A stretch of DNA of 64,000 nucleotides from positions 291,001 through 355,000 of the forward strand of contig JACVTC010000052.1 of assembly GCA_016946835.1 (NCBI GenBank), in the 5' to 3' direction. The notes beneath the pieces were generated by a model. It saw only the letters and a list, made by a program, of their open reading frames with translations. It searched no databases and had not been told where the DNA came from. The position numbers and the translations under genes were made by a program. Shown piece by piece: positions 1-12,370 of this stretch; position 1 is the stretch's first letter; every line of letters begins with the position of its first letter. The stretch comes from Neocallimastix lanati (nom. inval.). Lineage: Eukaryota > Neocallimastigomycota > Neocallimastigomycetes > Neocallimastigales > Neocallimastigaceae.

Positions 1-900
1 ATAAATACCAACCGTAAAAATAATAGAGGTTTATTTTATTTTAAACATTTTTTATATTTTGTTTTATCTTTTCTATTTCAATATTTAATTATTAATGAAT
101 ATAATAAAATTAAATGAATAAAATTAAATGAATAAAATTAAATGAATAAAATTAAATATAAATAAATCTATATAATAAATAAATCTATATAATAAATAAA
201 TCTATATAATAAATAAATCTATATAATAAATAAATCTATATAATAAATAAATATGAATGAATGAATATATAATAATATAAATCAAATATTTATATAAATA
301 AATGAAAAGATAAATAATTTAATTATCTTTTTTTTTTATTTTAATAAAAAAAATTATTTTTGGTGCCATTTGAATGGATGATTTTTTCTGCAATGTTTAA
401 ACTCAATTGAATCTACCGTTACAATATATTACTCAATATATTTATTTATATTTCATTAATATATTATTCATATACTATATATATTTTTTTAAAAATTAAA
501 ACATTCCATATAAAATATTATATACATAAAATATAATAAAAATATATGTAGTATATAATTAAATATATATAATATAATAAAATATATATATTTATATATA
601 CATAAAATATAACAATATATTTTGTATATATATTATATTATCTATAATAATATATAAAATATGGAATAAATAATTAAGTATACATACAAGTTTAGATATA
701 TATGTAAATTATAAATTATAATATATATAAATATTATTAAACATACAAATAAACATAAATAAAAAATTTATATGTATATATTATATTATATAGTTTATTG
801 AATATTAATAATTATATTTATTTATTCATTATATTTATTTATTCATTATATTTATTTATTTATATTATTATTAAATATTAACATTAATAATTAATAATAG

Positions 901-932
<32 letters not shown>

Positions 933-1809
933 TAAATATTATAACTATATATATAAATAAAAAAAGCACACTTCTTTAAAAAAAATTTTTTTTTTTTCCT
1001 CAAAAAATTCTTTACAGAAATTGGAAAAAAAAAAAATTAAAATTCTTTTAAAAATAAATAAATAAATAAAAACATTTTAACAACATATTCAGAAGTGTGT
1101 ATATAATATTGAAATATTTATTTTTATATGAACCTATAAAATAAAAAAAAAAAAGATAAAAATGTATTCATTTTTGTAAGTATTAAATTAATAGCTTTTG
1201 TATTAAAAAAAAAAAAAAAAAAAAAGATGAATTTTTTTTTAAAAAAAAGTGCTATTTATTAGAATAAAAGAAAACTTGTATAAATAATGCTATTGAAATA
1301 ATAATTTAGAACTAAAGTCTTTTAAAAAGAATTTTGAAATTCAAATAATTCAATATTATACTATTACATATTTCTTACAAAATACTTATAACTTTATTTG
1401 ATTTTATCGAGAAAGAAAAGAGAATTACATATAGAATCAATAAATAATTTATAAATTTCAAAGATAAATAATAATAAACCATATATTATTTTTTTTATTC
1501 TTTTATTTATTTATTTTTTTTTTCTCATTTGGATATATATCATCATTTTTTTAACTTTTTTTTTTTTTTTTTTTTTAATACTCTCAACTTTCAAAATAAT
1601 AAAATTTTTATTTCTAATATTTAATATTATATATTTATTATTTTTTATAATAAAACTAATGAAATATTTCTTTATATTTTGTATAATAATTAAATGATAA
1701 AATAAAAATTTAAACATAAAAAAATTACTCTGTAATATATTCTAAATAAATTGTATTAAATATATATTATTAAATAATTGTCGAAAAAATTTCTCACATT
1801 TTGTAATAT
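1..1809. other. A+T-rich intergenic DNA with short tandem repeats
   Basis: No supportable gene was seen. It holds homopolymer A and T runs, a 14-bp tandem repeat (about four units, 104-160) and a 17-bp tandem repeat containing TCTATATAAT (about five units, 162-250). The short minus-strand open frame at 1511-1717 is Ile/Lys/Phe-rich and has the composition of the surrounding DNA. Confidence 0.6.
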
Positions 1810-4800
1810 ATGTGTAAAATTATTTTATTTTTGTATTTATTAATCTCGTTGGATACTATTATCATTAGAACAAGTATGAAGCAAAAATTGATGGTATTTG
1901 GAATAAATATACTATTATTCATATATAGTATATATGTTAAGTTATTTGAAAAAGATAATATTCAAAAAAATTCCAAAAAGTCAAAAAGTACTAGTAAAAA
2001 GAGTATTAATAAAAAATCAGCAACTAGAAATAATAATAGTTATGGTTTAAAATTGTATAACTTTATTGAGTCTTTGAATAATATTGAATTGATGGATAAG
2101 TTATTAACTACTAATCCAAATATAGCAAATCAAAGAGATAAAAATGGCAATACACCATTAATGCTTTCAATAAATTACAATAAGGATGAATTATTAATCT
2201 CTAAGCTTCTCAGTTATACTTCTGATATTAATGCTAGAAATAGTAATGGTGATAATTGCTTAATGTTAGCTATCGAAAATGGAAATAAAAAGATAGTTGA
2301 TTTAATTATGCAAACGGATATTAATGTAAATAATCAAAATAATCAAAACGAAAGTCCTTTGTTCTCTGCTATTGCAAAGGGTCGAATAGATATTGTTTCT
2401 TCTCTCATGAGTACAAATATTAATTTAAATGTTAGAAATAAGAATGGTAAGATACCAATCGAAGAAGCCTTATCCACTGAAAATGTAGAGTTAATTAAAA
2501 CTTTAATTGAAAATGGAGCATCAACCCTCATCAAAGATATCAATGATGAATACATTTTGTTCCAGCTAATGCCACATCCAGAGTTTCTCAAAGATATTAT
2601 TGAGATTGAAAGTAGAAGTCCAAACAAAAAGAACTTAATTCTTACCCTTAGAAATAGAGAAGGAAATACTTTATTCATGGAATTTTGTCGTCATGGTTAC
2701 ATTAAATTAGCTAAATTTATGATGAAGCATCGAACTGATATAAATTGTATTAATCATGGAGAAAATGCTTTAACATTAGCAATCAGAGAAGGTCAATTGG
2801 AAATCGTTAAACTATTATTAACTTGTCGTAGTATTGATGTGCATCATGTTACCAGCGACAAAAAAAGTCCTATTCGTATTGCAATTGAAAAACAAAATAT
2901 TCCTATTATTAAGGCACTTATAAACTATGGTGGTCATCTTTTATTAAAGAATGAAAATGAAAATTTATTAAAGGATGCTATTCATACTACAAATATTGAT
3001 ATCATCAACCTTCTTTTAGATATTAATATTAATGTGGATGTGAAATTTGGTTTAGAAAGAAATACGCCTTTAATCTATACCATTAAGAAAATTATAAAGG
3101 ATTTGAATATTATAGATACTTCAGAGGGTGAGATCCTTTCTACTAAACATTCTCTCTTCTCTGCTACATCTACTTCTAATATTGATTCTGATATTGATAA
3201 GAATAAGGAAGAGACCGATCATATGAGCGTATCTTCTTCTAATTCTTCTGTGACAACCTTGGCTATTAATAAAAGCATCTCCATTACCGATAATAATTAC
3301 TATTCTGGAATCTTTTCCAATATGGAAAATGAAGAGGAGGAACAAGACTATGAACATGAACTTTCCCCTTATGATTATGATAGTGATGATACCCTTTCTG
3401 ATACCGAAAATTGCAATGATAAAACCTTTGAGGAGGAGAATAGTCACATCAATAATAATAACAGTTTTAGTGGTCATGATGAAATAATTGATGAAAAGAT
3501 CATTATTAATACCGATATTCCCATGTTAAGTCATAAGGCATCCTTTGATAAGCACTATAAAGTGCATGATATGAGTATTATGGTCGATCAACGCTACTGT
3601 GATATTGTGAAAGCTTTATTACGATATCATGCGAAGGTTAACCTTACCAATAATTCAAAGGATACTGCTCTTATTTTAGCTTGTCGTTATGGTTTGAAGA
3701 ATGTTGTAGAAGTACTTGTTCGTGAAAGTCGTCAATACCATTTAGATTTAGATCTTAATATGGCCGATCATTATGGAAATACGGCTCTACATAATGCTTG
3801 TAAGAAAAATTATACCTCAATTGTTCAATTATTACTTTCTGAGGAAGACAACATCAATGTCAATATTCAAAATCAAAATGGAAATACAGCACTCATGATT
3901 GCTGTCTACGAAAATAACATAGAAATTATTCATGAACTTTTAAAATGTAAAAATATCAACATAAATACTTTAAATGTTCAATTGGAAACTCCCTTAATTG
4001 CTGCTTGTCGTATGAATAATTATAAGATCGCAAAAATTTTATTGGATAACAAGGCGATCATTAACAAGAGATATGATATGAATGGAGAAACTGCCATCTT
4101 TCATAGTATTAGAAATAACAATAAAAAATTAACCGGTTTATTATTAGATAATGAGGCTTATGTTTCCTTTAAAAATAAAAGTGGTAAATCCCCATTAGCT
4201 ATTGCTAAGGAGTATAAGTTCAAAGGAATTGTTTCTATGCTATTTTCTCATTTCAAGAATCTTTCTTCTTTAAAGAATAAAAATTCTACCCTCAGTTTAA
4301 ATGAAAATGTCGTAAGAAGTGATGATAAAAAGGCATTTTTCAATAAGAATCATAGTAGAAATGCCAGTTTAAATATTTCTAATCTTTCCTCTGGAAATGG
4401 TATATCCATAATCAATGAGTTGAAAAATAGTTATAAGCCTTCCCTAAAGGTGAACCATAATCATAATAATAGTATCACTTTTGGTAGAAATATTATGAAT
4501 ACACCTATGTCCGTGTCTACTGCGGCCACTTATGGTAATAAAAAGCATTCACGTCATGAAAGTTTCAATGAGGGAATCACAAATAAAGCTAACTATGCCA
4601 CTGCCACAAGAAGAATTAATGGCCATGCAAGACATAAAAGTTTCAATCCTGAATTACTTACTAATCGAACCAAGAAATTTGAAAAGTATCCTAAATATGA
4701 AAAATCTAGCCATCACCATGTTAATAACAGTAAAGGCAATGACATTAACAATAGCAATAGCAGTGGTAATAACAATAACAATGGTAATAACAAAAACAAT

Positions 4801-6165
4801 GGCAAAAACAAAATCAAAAATAATGGCAACAATAATAACAATGTCAATGCCACTGCTAAATCTTATCATAAAATAAATTCAACTAAAACGGAGGATAAGG
4901 TAAAATCATCTGATTCAAATGATAATTCAAATCATAAGACAGAAGGAAATCATTTTACTAATAAAACTTCTGACTCTATTTCTGCGAATGAAACTGAACG
5001 TACTTTCTTCTCTCCCACAAAATCAAAGAGATTTTCAACTGAAGTGAAATCTCATCATCTTCATTCCCCTGATACAATGAAAAATTCTACAGAATCCCAT
5101 AAAAAATCATCTAGACCTAGTTTGAAAAAATCTTTCCGTTCTCAAAAGAAAGCCCCAAAAATTTATGAAGAACCTAAAAGTGATGGAGAAGAATCAGATA
5201 CTGAATTTACAACCAATTTACTTTTGGAAAGGGCAAAAGAAAAGGTTCAAAATGAGATCATTGCGGCCGCAGCTACTCCAATAGCTACTTCAAAACACAC
5301 AAAGTATAGTAAATCTAAAAGTAGTAATAGTATTAGAGGTGAATCAAAATCTGATGATTATATAAAACCGTTGAAGACGGCTTGTTACAATCAAAATATT
5401 GAGGATGTAGAAAAGTTTTATGAAACTCTTATTAAGGAAAAGGGTAACTTGTATCAATTACCTGAAGATCTTTTCCAACAAATTAAGAATTGTAAGGATG
5501 GAAAGGAAAGAGAAAAGATTACTCAAAGAATTAAAGAGTATAATAAGCAACGTTCCTCATCCTATACAATCCTCAGTATTGAAACGTTTGTCTTTACCCT
5601 TTTATACTTTTCTGATAGTGCCGAAGCCTTAGAAATCATGCTTAAGTATGGCTTAAATCCAAATATTCAAAATAATGCCATGTATTCCTTACTTATTTTA
5701 GCATGTAAGAAAAGTCAAATCAAATCTGCTTTAGTTCTTCTTGACTATAATGCTGATCCAAATTATCAGAATAAGTATGATGAAACGGCTTTAATTTTAG
5801 CTTGTAAGAAAGGTTTAGTGAAAGTAATTGAAAAATTGCTTGAATGTCGTGCTAATGTTAATTTAAGAAATGATAAGGGTGAAACTGCATTAATTATGGC
5901 TTGTTGGAAAAAGAATTTAGGTATTGTGAAACGTCTTTTACAAACGGATGTTGATGTTAACATGAAAAATTGTTTGGAAGAATCACCACTCTTCCTTTCC
6001 TGTCTACAAAATAGTGTAGATATTGCTGAAGTTTTATTACAACATGGAGCCGATGTCAATACAACTAATAAGAATAATGAAACGCCAATCATGGTTGCTC
6101 GTAAAAATAATAATAAGGAATTGATTGAATTATTATTAAAATATGGTGCCAAGGAAAATAATTAA
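1810..6165 (+). CDS. Large ankyrin-repeat protein with N-terminal membrane segment
   Basis: A single uninterrupted frame of 1451 residues, markedly richer in G+C than its flanks. Ankyrin repeats lie in three blocks: about residues 90-430, about 600-830 and about 1310-1451, with typical signatures such as NGNTPLML, NGNTALMIA, DETALILACKKG and KGETALIMACWKK. Between them are an acidic Ser/Asp/Glu-rich linker (about 450-590) and a long Asn/Ser/Lys/His-rich low-complexity region (about 840-1270). Near the N terminus is a hydrophobic stretch, MVFGINILLFIYSIYVKLF, that could be a signal anchor. Start is uncertain: the ATG at 1810 has a poor context, and the in-frame ATG at 1876 (MKQKLMVFG) has a better A-rich context and keeps the membrane segment. 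Ankyrin repeats mediate protein-protein binding; the partner is unknown. A decayed ankyrin gene lies at 54.1-55.7 kb. Confidence 0.9.
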   Translation: MCKIILFLYLLISLDTIIIRTSMKQKLMVFGINILLFIYSIYVKLFEKDNIQKNSKKSKSTSKKSINKKSATRNNNSYGLKLYNFIESLNNIELMDKLLTTNPNIANQRDKNGNTPLMLSINYNKDELLISKLLSYTSDINARNSNGDNCLMLAIENGNKKIVDLIMQTDINVNNQNNQNESPLFSAIAKGRIDIVSSLMSTNINLNVRNKNGKIPIEEALSTENVELIKTLIENGASTLIKDINDEYILFQLMPHPEFLKDIIEIESRSPNKKNLILTLRNREGNTLFMEFCRHGYIKLAKFMMKHRTDINCINHGENALTLAIREGQLEIVKLLLTCRSIDVHHVTSDKKSPIRIAIEKQNIPIIKALINYGGHLLLKNENENLLKDAIHTTNIDIINLLLDININVDVKFGLERNTPLIYTIKKIIKDLNIIDTSEGEILSTKHSLFSATSTSNIDSDIDKNKEETDHMSVSSSNSSVTTLAINKSISITDNNYYSGIFSNMENEEEEQDYEHELSPYDYDSDDTLSDTENCNDKTFEEENSHINNNNSFSGHDEIIDEKIIINTDIPMLSHKASFDKHYKVHDMSIMVDQRYCDIVKALLRYHAKVNLTNNSKDTALILACRYGLKNVVEVLVRESRQYHLDLDLNMADHYGNTALHNACKKNYTSIVQLLLSEEDNINVNIQNQNGNTALMIAVYENNIEIIHELLKCKNININTLNVQLETPLIAACRMNNYKIAKILLDNKAIINKRYDMNGETAIFHSIRNNNKKLTGLLLDNEAYVSFKNKSGKSPLAIAKEYKFKGIVSMLFSHFKNLSSLKNKNSTLSLNENVVRSDDKKAFFNKNHSRNASLNISNLSSGNGISIINELKNSYKPSLKVNHNHNNSITFGRNIMNTPMSVSTAATYGNKKHSRHESFNEGITNKANYATATRRINGHARHKSFNPELLTNRTKKFEKYPKYEKSSHHHVNNSKGNDINNSNSSGNNNNNGNNKNNGKNKIKNNGNNNNNVNATAKSYHKINSTKTEDKVKSSDSNDNSNHKTEGNHFTNKTSDSISANETERTFFSPTKSKRFSTEVKSHHLHSPDTMKNSTESHKKSSRPSLKKSFRSQKKAPKIYEEPKSDGEESDTEFTTNLLLERAKEKVQNEIIAAAATPIATSKHTKYSKSKSSNSIRGESKSDDYIKPLKTACYNQNIEDVEKFYETLIKEKGNLYQLPEDLFQQIKNCKDGKEREKITQRIKEYNKQRSSSYTILSIETFVFTLLYFSDSAEALEIMLKYGLNPNIQNNAMYSLLILACKKSQIKSALVLLDYNADPNYQNKYDETALILACKKGLVKVIEKLLECRANVNLRNDKGETALIMACWKKNLGIVKRLLQTDVDVNMKNCLEESPLFLSCLQNSVDIAEVLLQHGADVNTTNKNNETPIMVARKNNNKELIELLLKYGAKENN

Positions 6166-6230
6166 AAAAAAAAAAAAAAAAAAAAAGAACCTCCTCAATT
6201 TTTCTATTTTTATTTATTTTTAAAGGAACG

Positions 6231-6294
<64 letters not shown>

Positions 6295-7250
6295 AATAAA
6301 TAAATAAATAAAAATAATAAATAAATAATAAAACAAAATAAAATAGAAATAATAATAATAATAATAATAGATGAATGAACGAATTAAAAGCTTTTTGTAA
6401 ATAAAATCTAAAATTATTATTATTATTATTATTATTATTAAATTATTTTATTTTATTATTATTATTTTTTTTATATATTTATTTATTTATTATTAATATT
6501 TTTTTTATATATTATCGTCTTTTTACTTTTCGTGAAGACTGATTCCAGTAATAGCCAATAATAGCAATAATACAAAAAAAAAAAAAAAAAAAGAAAAAGA
6601 AAAAAAAAAAAAATCGACGCAACATATTAAAAAAAAATTTTTTTTTTTTAATTTATTTATTAAACAATATATTATTAATATTAATATTAAAGTTAATATT
6701 AGTAATATGTTTATATATATATTTTTTTTTATTTTATAATATTATTTTTTATTTTTTTTTTTTAAATTAAACATTTCATCTATCGCACAAATCTTACTTA
6801 CGCAGTATTTAAATAAAAATAAATTATATATATATGTATATATATGTAAATTATGTAATACGCAAAGTTTTTTTTTTTTTTTTTTTTTTTTTAAATATTA
6901 ATAAATAAATTTTATTATTATTTATTATCTACAATGTAATTTATAACTATTATTTAATTTTATATTTTATTATACAAAAATATATATATATAAATTTTTT
7001 GTAAAAAATTCTTAAAGCTATTGTATATATAATAAAAATATAATAATAATATAAAAAAAAAAAAAAAATAAGTAAAATAAAAAATAAAAAATAAAAAAAT
7101 AAAAAAAAAAAAAAAATTTAATTATACTTTTAATTAATTCATATAAAAATATATATACATATATATATATATTAATGATGATTTTCAATCGATATAAAAA
7201 ATTTAAATTTTAATTTTTATTTTCTTCTTAATTTATTTATTAATTTATCT
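6166..7250. other. Intergenic low-complexity DNA after the ankyrin gene
   Basis: It contains a pure A run of about 60 bases (6233-6291), ATT/TAA trinucleotide tracts around 6350-6450 and many short A or T runs. No gene is seen. Confidence 0.6.
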
Positions 7251-7254
7251 ATTT

Positions 7255-7720
7255 TTTTATTTCACCTTGATAGGTATTCTATCCCTAAAGAATCTATAAA
7301 TATATTTTCTTTCTCTAGTTTTTTTATCCAATAATAAAGTTCTATTAACATTTAAAAGATCTATTATACAATCATATATTATTAGCAAAGTACTATATTT
7401 TGTTCCACTTTTAGGTTCAAACAAAAATAATTCTAAGAATGTACAGTCCTTAATTAACACTGCATTGTTGTGGTGTATTAACTCTGACTGCTCGAACGAA
7501 TAACCCCAATGATGTGGACTGTTTTTCCGGGTCCATGGAGGGTTGATGGAAAAGGATAAGGCTATATCAGGTGTACTAATTGCAGCTCTCTGTGATTCTG
7601 TGATTCTGACGATAATCGATGGTTATCCTTTCTAAAGTGGCTTCTAGTACGAAGAGAGAAATTTGGAATACAGGAAGACTGTAGAAGGTGAACTTGATGT
7701 TTTATATTGTTTTAAACTGG
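7255..7720 (-). pseudogene. Decayed coding fragment, GC-richer than its surroundings
   Basis: Read on the minus strand, about 7255-7610 stays open and encodes a credible protein C terminus containing INPPWTRKNSPHHWGYSF and LELFLFEPKSGTKYSTLL and ending in Lys/Arg-rich sequence with IPIKVK. Upstream (7610-7690) the reading continues only in another frame (FQISLFVLEATLERITIDY), so there is at least one frameshift; an 8-bp direct duplication (TGTGATTC) sits near the frame change. Base composition is far above the local background, which suggests recent arrival or a decaying mobile gene. I do not recognise the family. Neighbouring LINE remains suggest a transposon origin, but that is inference. 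Confidence 0.5.
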
Positions 7721-8081
7721 ATTTATAGTAACATTGGAAGTTGTATAATTAATAATATCATGTAGTTTCTACATATTATCATTGTAATGAATCTATTGTA
7801 TTTTTTCACTTTTTGTATATGTGTTTTTCTATAGTATTATTTATACTTTCATGTAGCTATTGTAAAATGGAAATGTAGGAGATTGATTCACTCCAAAGCT
7901 TGTGTTTAAGGTATTATTTAACTGATAGGAATCATTTTATAGTCTTTCACTACTAACATTATTTACATTTTCATTTCAGTTTATTTATGATTACATTAGA
8001 GAAAATTATTTTATCAATCAAAGCTTTACAAATCGATTAGAATTTTAGAAATTCAAATGGTTAACAGAAAATACATAACAG

Positions 8082-8113
<32 letters not shown>

Positions 8114-8115
<2 letters not shown>

Positions 8116-8262
8116 TTTATTCATTACTATAATAACAGGAAAAAAAGATATTATTCATTACTAAAATAACAGGAAAAAAAGATATTATTCATTACTAAAA
8201 TAACAGGAAAAAAAGATATTATTCATTACTAAAATAACAGGAAAAAAAGATATTATTCATTA
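8114..8262. repeat. 34-bp tandem repeat, about four copies
   Basis: The unit contains TTCATTACTAAAATAACAGG followed by an A run and GATATTA. The spacing of AACAGG is exactly 34 bp and copies are nearly identical. It lies just before the LINE remnant. Confidence 0.85.
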
Positions 8263-8463
8263 ATCCAAAATTCTTAAGTTTTTCATTTTATTTAAACTTA
8301 ATCAATTACTCCACGAAGATAGGATCTTCATATTTTTATTATTATTATTATTTTTTTTTTTATTTATATTTTTCTATTTAATTATATATATATATATTAT
8401 CTATATTTCTTAGTTTTTAGTATTTTAGTTTTCATTGTTTCATTTTTTTTAAATTGTAGTTTT

Positions 8464-11345
8464 TTAGTTCATTATGGAAAAGATATTTCACCGGGGTTCT
8501 CGCTGCTGTGGAACATCTATTGACAACACAGGGTTGATTTTTATCCATGGTATACACTCATGGACTAATGCTAAAATGAAGGAATTTATTCATTCTAAAT
8601 GCAAAATATTCAATGATAATATTTTGTCAGTAAAGAGAGTAACTAAATTCAATGATAGCTTCTTCAGGATAAAAGTATACACTCCAAATTTCAACCTCAA
8701 AAAATTTAAAAAAAAAGTATTTAAAAAAGCATTATCAGGAGTTAAAATTTCATATTGTAGATGTTCCAAATGGTATCATAAGGTTTCTTTTAGGCATTTT
8801 AAAACAAAATTTAATATCTAATAACACATCCAATGATATTAACACTGTAAACCTCAGTTCAACAAATTTAGTAAATGCTAATAATGGCAATCATGAACTA
8901 ATTGCTCCCAATATTCCTAATCTTAATTCTCAAAATCCATTTTCACATTCTAACACAGGAAGGTTTTCTTTTTGTCTTAGTTGAAATACCAACGGATGGA
9001 ATTTTGTGAAAAGTGATAGTATTGAGTACTTCAACACAATTTTTAAAACCATTATTTATATGTTTTCAGGAAACAGGTAATGGTACCAATGAGGCTAGAA
9101 ATCCAATGTAAAGTAACACTTCCCAACTATAAATATTTCTTGAAAAGAATGGATCCTACTACTACTCCAGGTTGCAGAGGTTTATATCTTGGTTATCATG
9201 TCTCATGTCAAGCAGTACTTGAAGATAATTCCTTTATACTTATCTTGTTTCTTTAACAACATATAGTCTCTGGAATCACTCTAAGTGTTCTGTTGATAAT
9301 GTCTATATTCCCATTAAGAAACACTCATTACAAATCCGATATGCATTTTCAGAAGTTTTCACATGGCTTCAGAATCACATTAATCATCCATCTATTCTTC
9401 TTGGAGACTTTAACATGAGCACCTCTGATTGACAAGATAAATTATCTAATAGTAACCTTGATAACTGGTTTATTCTTCCCGATTAATGGTTCACCTATTT
9501 CATGGACAAGAGGTAGTTATTCATCAGATATTAATCATGCCTTAGTCAATTCAAGTATGCTGGTTAAAATATCAAGTGCTTATTTTGTTGATTATCCTTC
9601 TATATCTGATCATAAACCTCTCATGATTTATTGTAAGAAAAAATTACCACAGATGAATCATTTTTGTTACCAAAAAAAAAAAAAATTGTATGATGGGATA
9701 GGTATAAATGTCTTGAACAAAAGAATGAAATATGTCATCACAATAAATTTGAAATTCTTAGTGAAGAAATAGGAAATGAAGAACTTTCAATAGATTGTGT
9801 TATTGAAAAAGTTCATTAACACTACTAATTTCATGGCTAAGGATTTATCGATTACATCTTCAACAGAAATCAGAAAAGCGATGTTTAGAATGTCACGAAA
9901 AATTTATTGTCTTCAAAAGGTAAAGCATTATTAAATACAAACAAATTAAGCGTTTATGTTTCTTCAAATGATTCCAATGAATTTACTAAAAATAGTTGAC
10001 TTGTATAACAGACTTTGTGAATCAATTCATAAAAAATGTAACGAATTTAGGAAAAAAAAAAAGAATATTTATATTGGATTAAAATTGGATGTTCCGTTAG
10101 CTCTTAAAAAGGATAGTAGGAAAGCATGGAAATGGGTTAAAAAAGAATGAAAAAATAAATAATCAATCTTTCACGGTCTCTCATCCTATTAAAAATTATA
10201 ATAATGAACTTGTTTCTTCTACAGATGAAAAAAAATTAAAAGTTTGGTATTCTCATTATAATTTCTTAGGGTCGGATTCTTCAGGACATCGTCTTTCTAA
10301 AGATTACTGGAAAGAAATTCTGATGCACTAAAGAATTTGGGAAGACCAAGGCAACAAGAATGGGATATTAACCAAGGTAAGAGCGATGAAGAAATTTGTA
10401 AAGCAATCTCCTCCACTCCTAACTTTATAAAGCTTGTGGTCCTGATGGTATTCCAATGGAAATTCTTCAAAGCTTTGATTCCTTGTAAAGATGATTCAAA
10501 AGGATCAAGTGACAATAATAGTAATATTTCATCTGGCTTTAAATGTCTCAAAGCCTTAATCAATGGTATTTGGAATAGAATGGTGAATTTCCCAAAAATC
10601 ATGGAATAACGCATCAATAGTTTCTATTCATATAAAGGGCGATCCATCAGATTTGTAATAACTATCGTGGCATCTCTCTTATCAATAATAGATTAAAAAT
10701 TATAGCAAAAATTATATCTAATAGAATCTCTCTAAATATGGAATTGATGAAGGTTTTATAAGACCTGAACAATATGGTTTTCGTAATCAAGAAGAAATGT
10801 GTATAAGTCTTTCCACATCATTAAGAATTATATGTCAGAGAAGGAAATTTGAAAATAAGGATACTTACCTTGCTTTCCTGGACCTTAAAAAAGCGTATGA
10901 CTCAGTGCCCATATATAATGTATTAATGAAGATTCATCACTTATGTATTAGAGGTAAGTGCTATAATTTTATTGAAAATTTATACTTATCTTCCAAGGCT
11001 TGTGTAAGAGTTGATGGACAATTATCGGAAATTATCGGAATCATTTAATATTAAGAAAGGAGTTCGTCAAGGTTGTCCCCCTCTCACCAATTTTGTTTAA
11101 CTTGTTCATTAAATAATATTTTTAATAATTGTAATAAATATGGCATCTCTATTGGTGATAAACGTTGTTGTGGAGGTCTTTTTGCAGATGACCTTGTGTT
11201 ATGTGCTCCAACAAGATCCCAACTTAAGAAAATTATTAAAGTTTACCAGTAAATGGGCTAGAAATAATGAAATGCAATTTGGTATCAATAAATGTGCCAG
11301 TCTAGTAGTACGAGAGGAAGTTTCTAGATTTCTTTATAATAGTAA
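8464..11345 (+). pseudogene. Decayed non-LTR (LINE-type) retrotransposon
   Basis: Successive pieces of an endonuclease/reverse transcriptase polyprotein lie in order on the plus strand, broken by stops and frameshifts. An open N-terminal piece of 115 residues (8474-8821) may be ORF1-like. The apurinic-type endonuclease follows: NTNGWNFV (about 8985), LLGDFNMS (about 9400-9420) and the SDHKPL signature (9605-9622). Reverse transcriptase motifs: GPDGIPMEIL (10438-10467), NNYRGISL (10654-10680), EQYGFRNQ (about 10766), AFLDLKKAYDSVP (10872-10910), KKGVRQGCP (about 11054-11079) and catalytic FADD (11181-11192), then KWARNNEMQFGINKCASLVV (11253-11312). APE-type endonuclease plus reverse transcriptase defines the L1/Tad/Jockey-like group; the exact clade cannot be assigned by eye. 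Stop codons around 8822, 9434 and 10148 and frameshifts near 9475 and 11080 show the copy is dead. Confidence 0.88.
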
Positions 11346-11704
11346 TCCTACCTTTTTCATATATTATTATATTCATATTAGACAAATAATATTTAATTAT
11401 TTTATTAATTCTATGTTTTTTTTATTTTTTATTAAAATTAAAAGTATTCATGTATTTTCTATAAGAATAAATAAATAAAGATTAAAGTTCGCAATAATTC
11501 CGGCTATAAAAAAAAAAAAAAAATTATGCGTTTATATTTAAATATTTCCATAAATAATAATTATTAATATTTATAACTCTTAATCATAAAACTTCATTAA
11601 ATAGTTTATTTTAATCACAAGAACAATTAATTAAATAGTTAATTATAACTAAATAACATAAAAATAACGTATTTCTCTGAATTAAGAGAAGTGTGTAAGA
11701 AAGT
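11346..11704. other. A+T-rich DNA between the LINE remnant and the LTR-like repeat
   Basis: This probably holds the decayed LINE 3' end. An A run at 11508-11523 may be a relic of the tail. No other gene is seen. Confidence 0.45.
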
Positions 11705-11862
11705 TGTTAGATAGTTTTAAATGTGTAGTCAAGTATAATTATGTTTTTACTTGAACAAATATATGTAATATTAATAATAATAAAATTAATAATAAATAAT
11801 ACTTTAATAAATTTAATAAATAAATCCCAGCAATAGTGCCTCGAACTTTGAGTTGTATATCA
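11705..11862 (+). repeat. LTR-like dispersed repeat, copy 1
   Basis: A core of about 128 bp begins TGTTAGATAG and ends AAATCCCAGCA (11705-11832), giving TG...CA ends. It is followed by AATAGTGCCTCGAAC and further conserved bases to about 11862. A second copy lies at 32699-32872. Similarity also includes the purine-rich GAAAGT just upstream, so the true repeat may be larger than one LTR. Confidence 0.65.
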
Positions 11863-12124
11863 ATAATTTATTTATTTATCTATTTATTTATTTATTCAAT
11901 TGAATTTTTTTTTTTTTTTTTTTTTTTTGATTTTTACACAATTTTTATTAATCTCTAATCTTTTTTTTTTAAATTTATAAAAATTTTTATCTTTTTAATT
12001 AATATTAATTTTAAATTTTTATTGTGATCCATACAACATGTTTCATACATAAAATCATAAAATATAAATATAAAATCATAAAAAAAAGATTTTATAATTT
12101 AAATACGTTATTAAAATATATATA

Positions 12125-12168
<44 letters not shown>

Positions 12169-12370
12169 AATATTTTATATTTAATATATTTTTTTTATTT
12201 ATATTTATTTATATTTATAAATTTTATATTTTTATTTTCTGTATATTTTTTTTTTTTAATTTCTTTAAATGTAGATATATTTTTTATATTTATATTATTT
12301 CTATATACTTTTAATTTTTTTTATTACTATTTTATAAATATAATAATTATAATAATAAAATAAACACAAA
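11863..12370. other. Low-complexity DNA, no gene
   Basis: Poly-T (11906-11929) and poly-A (about 12130-12166) runs and A+T filler. The open frame at 12024-12314 is Phe/Tyr/Ile/Lys composition with a poly-Lys run and is not a credible gene. Confidence 0.6.

Noticed and set aside
11306-11318. GTACGAGAGGAA resembling a conserved 28S rRNA segment
   Set aside because: The flanks do not match 28S, and the bases are explained by the reverse-transcriptase remnant (KCASLVVREEV).
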